Positions 16,446 through 25,885 of a stretch of 33,890 nucleotides of DNA are shown in pieces. Source of the DNA: Nemertoderma westbladi (Eukaryota > Xenacoelomorpha > Nemertodermatida > Nemertodermatidae); the NCBI GenBank assembly GCA_032718475.1, contig JAUCBJ010000930.1, forward strand, positions 1 through 33,890, in the 5' to 3' direction. Each line of letters begins with the position of its first letter. Within the stretch, counting starts at the first letter, position 1. The notes below the pieces were generated by a model. It was given only the letters and a program-made list of their open reading frames with translations. It was not told the origin of the DNA and ran no database searches. A program made the position numbers and the translations under genes.

Positions 16446-18516
16446 AAAAGGTAAATTAAATACAATAATACGGACTAATTCAGCAATGAACAAAGAAATC
16501 ATACGGAATGCATAAATACTTGAGACAGTGGAACCCACAATAATTTTAACTAATACGGTAATGCCTAACTTATTTATGCAACTTTTCGAACTCACCCACT
16601 CCAATAATTCTCCAGAAAAACAGATTCCCAGATACAAACCGAACGTGAACCTTTCCGTTTTTAACGTTGCGGACGAAACGCGATTTTCCCAACCAAAGTT
16701 GTTGAGTTATCTATCTCCCAAACTTGCTAAACACGGTCTTGCTCCCGTTACAGTCTAGAAATGAGTTCTGAATCCTGAAAAAACAAAAGAGTAAGGTTTT
16801 ACTTTACGAAAAATTTTGTACCGGTACAATATGGTATTTAAACCCTTTTGAACACCGGTATTCAATTCCAAAATATTTTTACACGCGGTTCAAATCAAAT
16901 TTTATTTCAAAAAATTAGCACTTAGCTAATCAAATATAAATTTTTACCTCAAAATACAAAATTTTCAAAAAACTTTAGTCCTACCGAACCGTAGTTCAGT
17001 AAAACACATTCCTACTATTGGAAGAGATACGCCTATTCCTACTATGCGAAAAGACGGTAACAATACCTGCAATATCCTACTGTAAAGTTTGTAAATCAAA
17101 TCATAAATCCGACCTTCTCACCAAAACAGTAAACTCCAAGTAAGCGAATATATTGCAGTATCGATCTCTTATAACCGGTGAGGCAGAAAACAGTCTACGA
17201 GCAGACAAACTTCGATGAAACAAAATCCCGCGCAGCAAATCCTAAAATCAGGCTGACTCACTGACGGACTAAGGGGCTCGTATACTTTGCCGCGGTGTGA
17301 TTTATATGGTTGGGCGAAGAGACGCTAGCTAGGTACACAGGCAGATATTTGGAGATGTCTAACTAGCGGGCAAAGCACAGTACGGACAAAGTTAATTTTA
17401 TATATTTCGAGGTGTAAATAATTTCTAACGCGCGTGTGTTAATTCTGAACGGTCAAAACAGTTTTGCTCCTTCACATATATAATTACTGGGTGCAGTGTG
17501 CATTTTACGAATATTCTAATTTTATAACTTGTAGGTCCAATACTCACGAATGATAAGGTTCCTTCCCCTCTTGCGTATTTCCAGGACTCAAATTCAGGCA
17601 TAAGGTTAATACTACGCCCAGAATTCGGCAATTTTAGGTACCAGGTCCCTGATACTAAGAAGAGAAGTGTTAGTTTACTACTGTAGGCGTACGGGTACCC
17701 TCCTAGCCTACAAGTTCTGATGTAATGGACACCGTTGTACGGCAAATAGTCACAGACGCACCTGTACTTAGCAAGAGTTAAGCGTACAGTTTGCTGCACC
17801 CTAACCAATGTGTATGCCTTGTACCGGTGTGCCTACGTCCTATCTGCGTACTAGTATCTGCCTGCTCTGTGGGTTTTCCTGAATCAAGACAGTACAGTCC
17901 CTATGATGTAATTTTGGGCTTACAGCGTGTCACTACTTCTACCTTTTGATCTTTTGGTCTTACACTTAGGTAGCAAGGATCGAACGCTGTCTAACCTTTC
18001 AGGCGATGGGCGAATAACTCTAGATGGTATTGCGGGTTGTCTCTCGTCTACATTCCCGTGATGTTCCCGTTCATTGCTGCGGCCCGATCTCTAGCCGGCC
18101 ATCCTGTCCCTGAGTTTGTTCACCGTAGTGAATCCATAGTAAAACAGATAGATAAGCTGAGAGAATATTCTGACATTATTACAGAAGATACAATTATAAT
18201 ACAATGTAATCTGAAAATAAACTAAGCACGACAGAATATTGATAAGATAATCTGTGAAGTAGGTTGTAAGTGATAGATAACTAATGAACGAAATCGCACC
18301 TTTATATACTAAATTTGTGCCGCAATCAATCGAGAAAATTCTCGATTGTTCTATAGATTCTAACAAGGTTTTAAAGATAGCTATTGGTCCAGCTAATATA
18401 TAACTTGCACGACATTGGTTACAATCAAATAACTACAGCCTCATTGGTACAGACAAATGCAATTAATTTGTAGCGGTTAATTTAAATGAGTTGAAATTCT
18501 GCACAAAAAATAATTC
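16446..18516. other. Gene-free stretch, probable 5' LTR region of the BEL element
   Basis: No supportable gene. By position this should contain the primer-binding site and 5' LTR, but with no second LTR copy the boundaries cannot be set. A 14 bp perfect palindrome, TTGTACCGGTACAA, lies at 16816-16829 and another palindrome, CAATCGAGAAAATTCTCGATTG-like, spans 18327-18348. The minus-strand frame at 17425-17808 (127 codons) has no recognisable motif. Confidence 0.4.
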
Positions 18517-18591
18517 GCACTTACTAGGATTCGAACTCAATACCTACTACACATATAATTTCCAACGCTTTACCGACTGAGCTACTGAACC
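18517..18591 (-). tRNA. tRNA-like relic or tRNA-derived SINE head
   Basis: A 75 nt minus-strand segment has the size and landmarks of a tRNA: 5' GGTTCAG, then TAGCTCAGTCGGTA (A box), and GAGTTCGAATCC (B box) 30-40 nt later. The acceptor strands do not pair, the D stem has one mismatch and the anticodon stem is broken. This is a pseudo-tRNA or SINE head, not a functional tRNA. No isotype is assigned. Confidence 0.5.
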
Positions 18592-18932
18592 ACTTGACCG
18601 ATAGATGTACAATAGATAGAACCAATACTAATGAGAACTCAAAGCAATCTTTACAAAGTTAATTCGAATAAAATAAAATTTTGAAAATCCACGGCATTTA
18701 GGGAATATAATTCTATATGAGTTTTGTGGTTCACATTCAGACTGCTTGTTACCTACCGGTTTTTGGTGTTTATATACCTGATACCTATTTACTGTATTAC
18801 TGTGTTACAGTAATACCTATATTGCTCGGAGTTTCCTGACAAATATATACATACAGATATCTGCATACGATTATGATTTTCATATCTTTATTCGTACCAG
18901 TATTCTACATTCTTCGAACCGGATCTGACCCA

Positions 18933-19108
18933 AGCTGTAACACACTCATGTCTTAGCTGTAACTCACTTGTGACCAAGCTGTAATTAACTTGCGACACAG
19001 CTGTAACAAACTTGTGACCGAGCTGTAACTCCCTTGTTACCGAGCTGTAACTCACTTGTTACCAAGCTGTGACCCTTTCATGACAGACCTGTAACTCATA
19101 TATACCTC
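18933..19108 (+). repeat. 22 bp tandem array, eight copies
   Basis: The unit AGCTGTAACTCACTTGTGACC(A) is repeated about eight times with substitutions, decaying at both ends. It is noncoding. Confidence 0.9.
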
Positions 19109-19210
19109 ACTAAGCTAGATGTAGTAAGCCAATCACAGCCCAGCAGAAATTTTGGGAATACGGTAGTACCAGTCAGTACCTACAGTTGTAATATTGCAAT
19201 CTAACAACCA

Positions 19211-19530
19211 ATGACTAAGTTTTTACTTTCCTTTTTTATTAGGCCTACCAGACTTTACTTGCCGTTTTTTCTTACTGGTTTTCTTCCCATTTCTTTATTA
19301 TTAGTTTTTACATTCTTATTTTATCACCAGTTTTTAAATGCCTTTTTTTACCTGGTTTTTACTATTCATTTTTTATTTATTGCCTATAAAAGTTTTGACT
19401 TTCCTTTTTAATTACCATGATTTATTTGCCTTTTTCTTACTGTTTTTTACTACTGTTTCTTTTTCTTCAATACCAGTTTTTAATTGCCTTTTTTTATTCG
19501 TATTGGTTTTTCAACCCTTTTTTTTTTAAT
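19211..19530 (+). repeat. T-rich low-complexity tract with degenerate repeats
   Basis: A pyrimidine-rich tract with loosely repeated ACCAGTTTTTAATTGCC-like motifs (near 19328 and 19472). Phe/Leu-rich open frames here are by-products of composition. Confidence 0.6.
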
Positions 19531-21215
19531 AATGCCTGGACTATCGCTAAGCAGCTTAAGTGCTGCTCCGATTCGCCTCAGACTATAAAAACATTATTTA
19601 ATCTCTTGATTGATATAATTATATATATAGATTTTGTAGGTACTGCAGTAGCAGAACCAGTACTGTGGCATTCCACATTTAGTGGGAGTAGTGTTGTGAA
19701 ACCGGGATGATAGTATCTGAAATACAGTAGGAGGTAGCTGTGAGACACGGCCAACTGTTAGTATTACTATTGTAGCATTAATTAGTATAGTACTATTGCT
19801 GCTGTAGTATTACTACAGCTAGCATTACTTGCAATTTAGCTATACGGTAATATATATTAGTATTAGTATATAGTAATATAGCTATAGTACAGTAGCTACA
19901 GTATGTTAAATCATGGAAACCGGGCTTCAGATTAGATAAATTAATTATTATGATTAATTAATAATTCGATTAGATTAATTAGATTAATTTAAAGTACCGT
20001 TACCACCAGACCACAGTGAGTGGTCTCCTGCCAACTGCTTCCAAACCACAATTCCACTGCTTCCAAACCACAGAACCAATACTGGTGGCCTAACAGCCTA
20101 AGTATTGGCCTACCATGTACTGAACTGATATAGCATAGAAGTGACAGGCTCTATCACATATGGGGACTCTTGCAATCAGCTCAACAAACACAAGCCTTCA
20201 GGCTGACAGGCACTATACTGCAACTGCTATTGCTACAGGTAGGCGTAGGCTATACTGCTATTAGGTATTACCGGTCAGCCGGTACGGATACTGTATTATT
20301 ATAGTCCTAGTATCAGAGTGTGTAGCGTAGCAGTAGCATACAGCAGTACATACAGTCAGTGTTTTTAGACTGATTTTCATATTCCGATATTACTGTATTA
20401 TAATTCTGGATTACCGGTACTTGATTATGGCGAAATGTACCGGTACCGCTGGTGGTACCTCTAGCTCGGATTGGCCTACAGCACTTTTTCAATGTCGTGA
20501 TGAGCTTTGCACCTTTGATTGTGTCAAGGACCTTTATTTGAGGCAACTCTATGAAAGTTTGTCAATTGTCTATTTGGGAGTGGTGGCGGTGGGTAGCACA
20601 CAAACTTGGTCCTGTGGTAACACCAGAGTGCAGTGAATTAATCAAATTCGAATTAATAATCAGTTTATATCACCTGATCATATATTCTCAGAATTTTACT
20701 AGGCCTATACAGGCATATAAAAAGGAATTGGACATGTAATTCGGAATCACTCACCTGACCCTGGCTGTTTTGCTCGAATTCATGCATGTTTCTGTTTGCT
20801 GATAATGGGCATGCGCGAGCGAATGTAATGCATATTTTTTGCAAAACAGGCTGCAAAGAGTGCCGTGAAATTACTTTGAAGTATTTAAATCTTACACCAG
20901 TCGGTCAGCCAAGTATTGGACTCGTGTCTAATATATTAGTGTATTCAACATCAACATATTCCCCACACAACAGGGACTTCACTCTCACTGTTTTTTCAAG
21001 GCTTGGCCTCCTGAGAATGCCTTCCATTATGAGGTGAAACCTACTGATCAGCTGACTGCCGTTAGTTCATCTCCGATTGCATGTAATGTCTATAGGTGCA
21101 GTTACTTTAAACTTTTTAGTTTGCTACTGCTGTACATACCATACCTACCAGTAACAGTTTTTTACTTAACTTGCTTGACTAATTAAAATTATAACGATTA
21201 TATAAACAGGATATC
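19531..21215. other. Gene-free stretch
   Basis: No supportable gene. It contains TA-rich low-complexity DNA (19740-19990), short CCAAACCACA duplications near 20035-20075 and several TACCGGTA palindromes (20271, 20412, 20437). Short open frames at 20421-20636 and 20786-21037 show no family features. Confidence 0.4.
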
Positions 21216-21262
21216 CTTGTAATACATGTTAACTTAGTTTATTGTTTTGGTTACATCCACCC
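21216..21262 (+). repeat. Isolated partial copy of the 87 bp repeat
   Basis: Some 40 bp starting CTTGTAATACATGTTAAC closely match the start of the 87 bp array at 22720-22760. This copy lies ~1.5 kb upstream, on the other side of the GC-rich minisatellite. Confidence 0.75.
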
Positions 21263-21682
21263 GAAAACTGTTGTTAGGAGCTTTGAGGCTGTTGTAGGTC
21301 CAATTTTTAAACTAACAGGACCTTAGGTGGAGTTAATAAATAATGCGAGGGCCAGATTTCAAAATGCCCATATCGAGACAATTTTATCCAAAAAGTATCA
21401 ATTATTGTTTCGTTTCTCTGGTGTAATATTTTTTGAAAGTTTCAAATTTTAGGATGGCGAAGAATAAAATTACAAATAACAAATATACGTAACTATGTAT
21501 AACTGTAATACTAATGAAAAGTACATAATTACAATAGAAGTAGTAGTTTTCTTATATACAATTGGTGCATATTAATTAATAAGTGAAAGTTATATAATTT
21601 AAATTTATAATAGATGGCAAACGTAATATGAGAGACATAGTAATAATAAATATATTAATATTCTAATTTAACCTATTTTTAA

Positions 21683-22162
21683 TTGTCTCATAGGTGTTAT
21701 CCTCTTGCTGCCCCTGCCATGGCAGCTCTCGTTGTTGGCGCCCCCATCGTCGCCCCCGTCGCGGCCCCCATTGGCGTCGCCCCCGTCGCCGCCCCCATTG
21801 GCATCGCCCCCGTCATCGCCCCCGTTGGCGTCGCTCCCGTCGTCGCCCCCGTTGGCGTCGCTCCCGTCGCCGCCCCCGTTGGCGTCGCCCCCATTGTCGC
21901 CCCCGTTGGCGTCGCTCTCGTCGCCGCCCCCGTTGGCGTTGCTCCCGTCGTCGCCCCCGTTGGGGTCGCTCCCATCGCCGCCTCCGTTGGCGTCGCTCCC
22001 GTCGTCGCCCCCATTGGCGTCGCCCCCGTCGCTGCCCCCATTGGCGTGGCCCCCCCCCCCCCCCCCCCCCGTCGTCGCCCCCGTTGGTGCAGGTGCCGAC
22101 CGGCTGGTTGGAAAGGGTCGGTGAAGGGAATAGTATCCAGTGTATCCAGTCTCTATGGCTAA
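21683..22162 (+). CDS. Possible exon: Val/Ala/Pro repeat protein on a 27 bp minisatellite
   Basis: A GC-rich island in AT-rich DNA holds ~12 copies of a 27 bp unit (GTTGGCGTCGCTCCCGTCG...), 21730-22050. It is followed by a C21 run at 22050-22070 and a final partial unit. In this frame it reads as a 9-residue repeat of the type VGVAPVVAP, giving 159 codons in total. A splice-acceptor-like TTGTCTCATAG lies just upstream near 21693. Because 27 is a multiple of 3 and the units lack stops, at least four other frames are also open, including a minus-strand Thr/Ala/Gly repeat. Openness alone is therefore no evidence of coding. The plus-strand hydrophobic repeat would resemble elastic or cuticle-like structural proteins; this is only composition. 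A plain minisatellite is equally likely. Confidence 0.35.
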   Translation: MSHRCYPLAAPAMAALVVGAPIVAPVAAPIGVAPVAAPIGIAPVIAPVGVAPVVAPVGVAPVAAPVGVAPIVAPVGVALVAAPVGVAPVVAPVGVAPIAASVGVAPVVAPIGVAPVAAPIGVAPPPPPPRRRPRWCRCRPAGWKGSVKGIVSSVSSLYG

Positions 22163-22719
22163 CTGAAATAAAATAATAACTGTTTTTACATAAATGTATA
22201 AATAAATATATTTTAGATAGAGATATGTTTATTGACAATTTACATATGCGGTACAAATAATATCAAATATAATACTGCACAAAACCTTTACGATAATTAG
22301 TTATTGACACAGTTTGTTATATAAATTGTCCAGTAGATTTTTGAAACTGTCAATAGTCTAGAGAACTTATAGCGAATACTAAATAATTTGAACGTAATTT
22401 AACACAAAAATAACAAACAAACCAACATAAAACCAACATAATAAATCTGAATATCTAGTGAAGGGTAATAACCTATGCTTAATAATACAGACATTACTGA
22501 CTCTATGTACCTACGCAATTGTTCAATATAATCCATATTACCATTGAAAAAGATCCTTATATTATGCATATTTAACTGTGGGTACTGTCTGCCTATTGGT
22601 AGTGATATTGGGCAATGTAACAGTATGTAACATGGTACAGTAACACTTCGTCCTGAACGGATTTATTATCACAGGAACACACTCGCTCCTCGTGTGGAAT
22701 CCGTGACCATCACCCTCGT

Positions 22720-23160
22720 TCTTGTAATACATGTTAAACTGTCGTTTATTGTTTTGGTTCTATCAACATGCCTCTTTAACGTGCTCCTTTACTAACCTGC
22801 ATAATCTTTTAGTGACACATGTTATCTATAGTTTATTGTTTTGGTTCTATCTACATGCCACTGTAACCTGTTCCTTTACTAACCTGCATAATCTTGTAGT
22901 AACAAGTGTTAACTACAGTTTATTGTTTTGGTTCTATCTACATGCCTCTGTAACCTGCTCCTTTACTAACCTGCATAATCTTGTAGTAACACATGTTAAC
23001 TATAGTTTAATGTTTTGGTTCCATCTACATGCCTCTGTAACCTGATCCTTTACTAACCTGCATAATCTTGTAGTAACAAATGTTAACTACAGTTTATTGT
23101 TTTGGTTCTATCTACATGCCTCTGTAACCTGCTCCTTTACTAACCTGCATTTTTTACTAA
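22720..23160 (+). repeat. 87 bp tandem array, about five copies
   Basis: The unit starts AGTTTATTGTTTTGGTTC and includes CTCCTTTACTAACCTGCATAATC. Spacing is 87 bp, i.e. 29 codons, which gives a fortuitous open frame at 22731-23045. The last unit degrades into a pyrimidine tract and the acceptor before 23217, so the array most likely lies in an intron or upstream flank of the next gene. Confidence 0.85.
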
Positions 23161-23216
23161 CCTAACATTTTGTTTACATTATTTGTTCTATTATACTTAA
23201 TTTATAAATTTACAGG

Positions 23217-24141
23217 ATGGAAGCAGCTCTCAAGATAGTTTCACTGATGGAGATAATGTTTCCTGGATTCAAGCTGGGAATGGATGACAAGGAGATGCGT
23301 GGTCGGATACTTAGCTTAAAGAAGTGTGGGAAAGATAAGATGGCGTATATCACTAAGAAGGGGGGGTCCAAACGGAGCTTAGTTGAGACGCCCTATGACC
23401 GGCTCTTATGTATTGGTGATATGAACAGTAACATGACATGTTATATACTAACGCAAACACAGGGCCACTCCGAAGAGTCAACTGTGAAACTACTTACAAG
23501 TGACCTATACGTTGGAGCACGAGTATCAATTTCTGCCCCATATTTTAACTGTAAATACATGAGCAACGACACTTCTAATCCCATTATTCATACAGGATCC
23601 CCTATTGAACTAACCCCTGGCCCAGCGTACGAAGTTCACTACGTCCCCTACAACCAATACCCTGGCGATACTGACACTCATATGTTTAGTTACAAGGGTG
23701 TGAAAGTCAGTATCTTCGGGGTGTGTGTTGTAGGGGAGAGGTGTAGTGGGCTGCTTTGTGACAAACGTGCCAGCACTAAGGAGGCAGTATGTGCCTGTTA
23801 TTATAAGACCAGGCGTTCTGCCAACTGGTGTGCTGGAATGTTTGTAAATCCAGAAATTCCAGGATTTCCGGAAGCCGAGGACCGGCTATTCTCGTTCCAT
23901 CTTTCAAAACTTTTCATTAGTCCTTCTCGGGGTTCCAGCCTTGAAGGATGCAGTGAAAGATATTTCAGAAAGGGTCAGTAGAGAATGTGGTTGGTCGGTA
24001 GTGGGATGGTTTAAGTGTGGTACCATCACACAGGCGGATGGCGAGACAACTATTTCACCAGAGGCTGACGCCCATATATCCTATATATGGCCATCAGAGC
24101 CCAATAAAGTAAATGAGTTTATTGAAGAGAGGAAGATATAA
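23217..24141 (+). pseudogene. OB-fold-like protein, frameshifted near its 3' end
   Basis: Immediately after a splice-acceptor-like TTTACAG, an ATG at 23217 opens 254 codons to 23981. The coding signal then continues in the next frame (coding-like from ~23930, stop at 24141). The switch is at the TCGGGGTT stretch, 23926-23933. The protein has two beta-rich parts: one with VGARVSISAPYF and NPIIHTGSPIEL (residues ~97-130), and a second starting KGVKVSIFGVCVVGERCSG with a cysteine-rich insert (CSGLLCDK, CACYYK). This suggests RPA-like OB folds with a zinc-binding loop, which is inference. The first part resembles the minus-strand exon at 4073-4351. The tail is polar and helical, ending EFIEERKI. 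If the frameshift is a sequencing or assembly error, this would be a ~308-residue intact last exon. No family name can be given with confidence. Confidence 0.5.
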
Positions 24142-24242
24142 GAGGAGATATAAGATTTATTGTTTGTTTTTAAGTTACGTTAAGTACTTTTGTAGTATAC
24201 ATACATTAGCCCCTGTCCTATTTTTTTAATTATATATATATA

Positions 24243-24690
24243 TATCAGGAAAAAATACTAAAAAATCAATACATTTTGTTAACCTCAAAAAATTATATAA
24301 AATATTTTGTAAGCCCAAAAAAAAAATATAAAATACTTTCGAAAAAACAAAAAAAAATATAAAATATATTGTAAACCAAAAAAAGTAGAAAATGCGTGCC
24401 GAAATACAAAAAAAAAATATTAAATATTTTGTAAACCCAAAAAAAATATAAAATGCGTTCCGAAATACAAAAAAAAATATAAAATATATTGTAAACCCCA
24501 AAAAAATTGAAAATGCGTGCCGAAATACAAAAAAAATATAAAATATTTTGTAAACCCCAAAAAAATATAAAATGCGTTCAGAAACACAAAAAAAAATATA
24601 AAATATATTGTAAACCCAAAAAAAAATAGAAAATGCGTGAAGAAATACAAAAAAAATATAAAATATTTTTTAAACCCATAAATATAACAA
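24243..24690 (+). repeat. A-rich ~60 bp tandem array with alternating monomers
   Basis: The monomer contains ATAAAAT, GTAAACCC, a poly-A stretch and AATGCGTGCCGAAATAC. The GAAATAC anchors at 24401, 24462, 24522, 24581 and 24642 give spacings of 59-61 bp. Two monomer types alternate (GCGTGCC with TATATTG, and GCGTTCC with TATTTTG), making a ~120 bp dimer. Phe-rich minus-strand frames here are composition artefacts. Confidence 0.85.
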
Positions 24691-24726
24691 AAAGATAAAA
24701 TAAATAGATGTAAAACATACATACAC

Positions 24727-24766
24727 CTGATGAGGACCAGAAGTCCGAAACTATCGTATCCAATAA
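24727..24766 (+). ncRNA. Degenerate hammerhead ribozyme core
   Basis: CTGATGA (24727-24733), stem II GGAC/GTCC with loop CAGAA, GAAA (24747-24750), a two-pair stem III with TATC loop, and cleavage triplet GTA (24756-24758) follow in perfect hammerhead order. This is the same architecture as the copy at 1649. The sequences that should form stem I (CATACAC upstream, TCCAATA downstream) do not pair, so this copy is probably inactive. Downstream, 24761-24774 and 24789-24803 form a hairpin (AATAATACCCATA with TATGGGTATTATT), which may belong to the same element. Confidence 0.6.
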
Positions 24767-25253
24767 TACCCATACTGTGTTTTTAATTTATGGGTATTAT
24801 TCGATAAAATAGTTCTGTATTTTTCCTGATTGTTTGAATTTATTGTGCTTCCTAACTTTACTTTCTATATTGCATTAATTTCTAATATATTTCTATTTTC
24901 CTGCAGATTGACTATTTTTGTTATATGACAGACAACTTTCTATTATAATTCATAATTTTATTTGTACTGTATGTAATTACGTTTTATAATAAATTGTTCT
25001 GTACAGTAAATCTTTATCGTTGAGTCGGACATTGTCACGCTCTCGTTAAAGTTGTACTCAGTGTAATTACGTTTTATATGGGTTTTAGTTTAGCGTAGTG
25101 TAATATTGTATTTGTAACCAAGTAACATAAAGGACCCCCTTGGAAATAAGCTGCAAAGCTTTAGGGGTAATCCTATATGTTATGTTGGACAATAACATTA
25201 ACAATAATTTGGTGTATTGATTGTTTTTTCTTACATAGTTTAGAATTAAATCT

Positions 25254-25445
25254 ATGCTCGATTTTCCCCTAGTAATTGGTGAAATGGGTTGGTTACGTCC
25301 AGAGTCCCACCCCCATACCAGACCATACCATGAAGAGGTATCGGGGCCAAAGCCCGAGATATGGCGCACCTGTGAATGGCAAGGTTACCGTGGTAATCAA
25401 TGTCATGTTCATAGTTTGATATGGACAGATGACACTGATGAGAAA
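25254..25445 (+). pseudogene. Unidentified gene, 5' fragment
   Basis: After an acceptor-like TTTTTTCTTACATAG near 25240, an open frame with coding character runs from ATG 25254 through a Trp/Cys/His-rich segment (for example EIWRTCEWQGYRGNQCHVHS) to DTDEK at ~25445. Then a ~59 bp AT-rich palindromic tract (25446-25504, GTTATAATTATA at both ends) interrupts it. Coding resumes in a different frame. The tract could be an insertion or a tiny intron, but it has no clean GT-AG ends. Confidence 0.45.
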
Positions 25446-25504
25446 GTTATAATTATATATATAAATTATACTAGTTATACTAGTATAGTTATAATTATAC
25501 GATT

Positions 25505-25885
25505 TCAAATGATGAAGCTTTTGAATTTTATAAGTGTGGTCTTATAAAAGATCGTCATCATTTAGAATTTATTACTTCATGCTTTAATAGGCAATTTCAT
25601 GATTGTAATAAGCCGGGATCCGGCTGCCAAAAAGGTAAAAAGGGCACTGATCAAACCTTTTGCCGTTTCCATGACTATGAACCATCAAATTATTGGGATT
25701 ATAAACCAATTCCATTAAAGCATAGTGCTGATGCTGTCAAAGTATATCTTGCTAAAGGTCTTGCAATGGAACACCCATATGATCCCTATGGTGAGGGGCC
25801 TATTATGTTAGATCCCTTAAGAGTAGGGTTCGATCGGTGCACCGGCTTTGGCACCACCGACACCAGCACCTGCATCCCTGATTGA
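25505..25885 (+). pseudogene. Unidentified gene, middle fragment
   Basis: An open frame from 25505 to the TGA at 25883-25885 is rich in Cys and His (KCGLIKDRHH, SCFNRQFHDC, GCQKGKKG, TFCRFHDYEP), suggesting a metal-binding module. It continues with a proline/tyrosine segment to MLDPLRV. Near 25820-25845 the coding signal passes to the frame of the next entry, whose upstream part (GAPALAPP) overlaps here. This implies another one-base indel. Confidence 0.45.

Noticed and set aside
17425-17808. 127-codon minus-strand frame as an envelope-like or accessory retroelement gene
   Set aside because: It lies upstream of gag in the presumed LTR/leader region and has no signal peptide or recognisable motif.
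19211-19710. Hydrophobic Phe-rich open frames as small membrane proteins
   Set aside because: They sit in a pyrimidine-rich low-complexity tract and have mutually overlapping frames.
22731-23045. 104-codon frame with a 29-residue repeat
   Set aside because: It is produced by an 87 bp tandem array whose period is a multiple of 3; it ends wherever a unit mutates, and it looks intronic.
24226-24773. Phe/Ile-rich minus-strand frames resembling membrane proteins
   Set aside because: They are translations of the A-rich 60 bp repeat; hydrophobicity comes from base composition.
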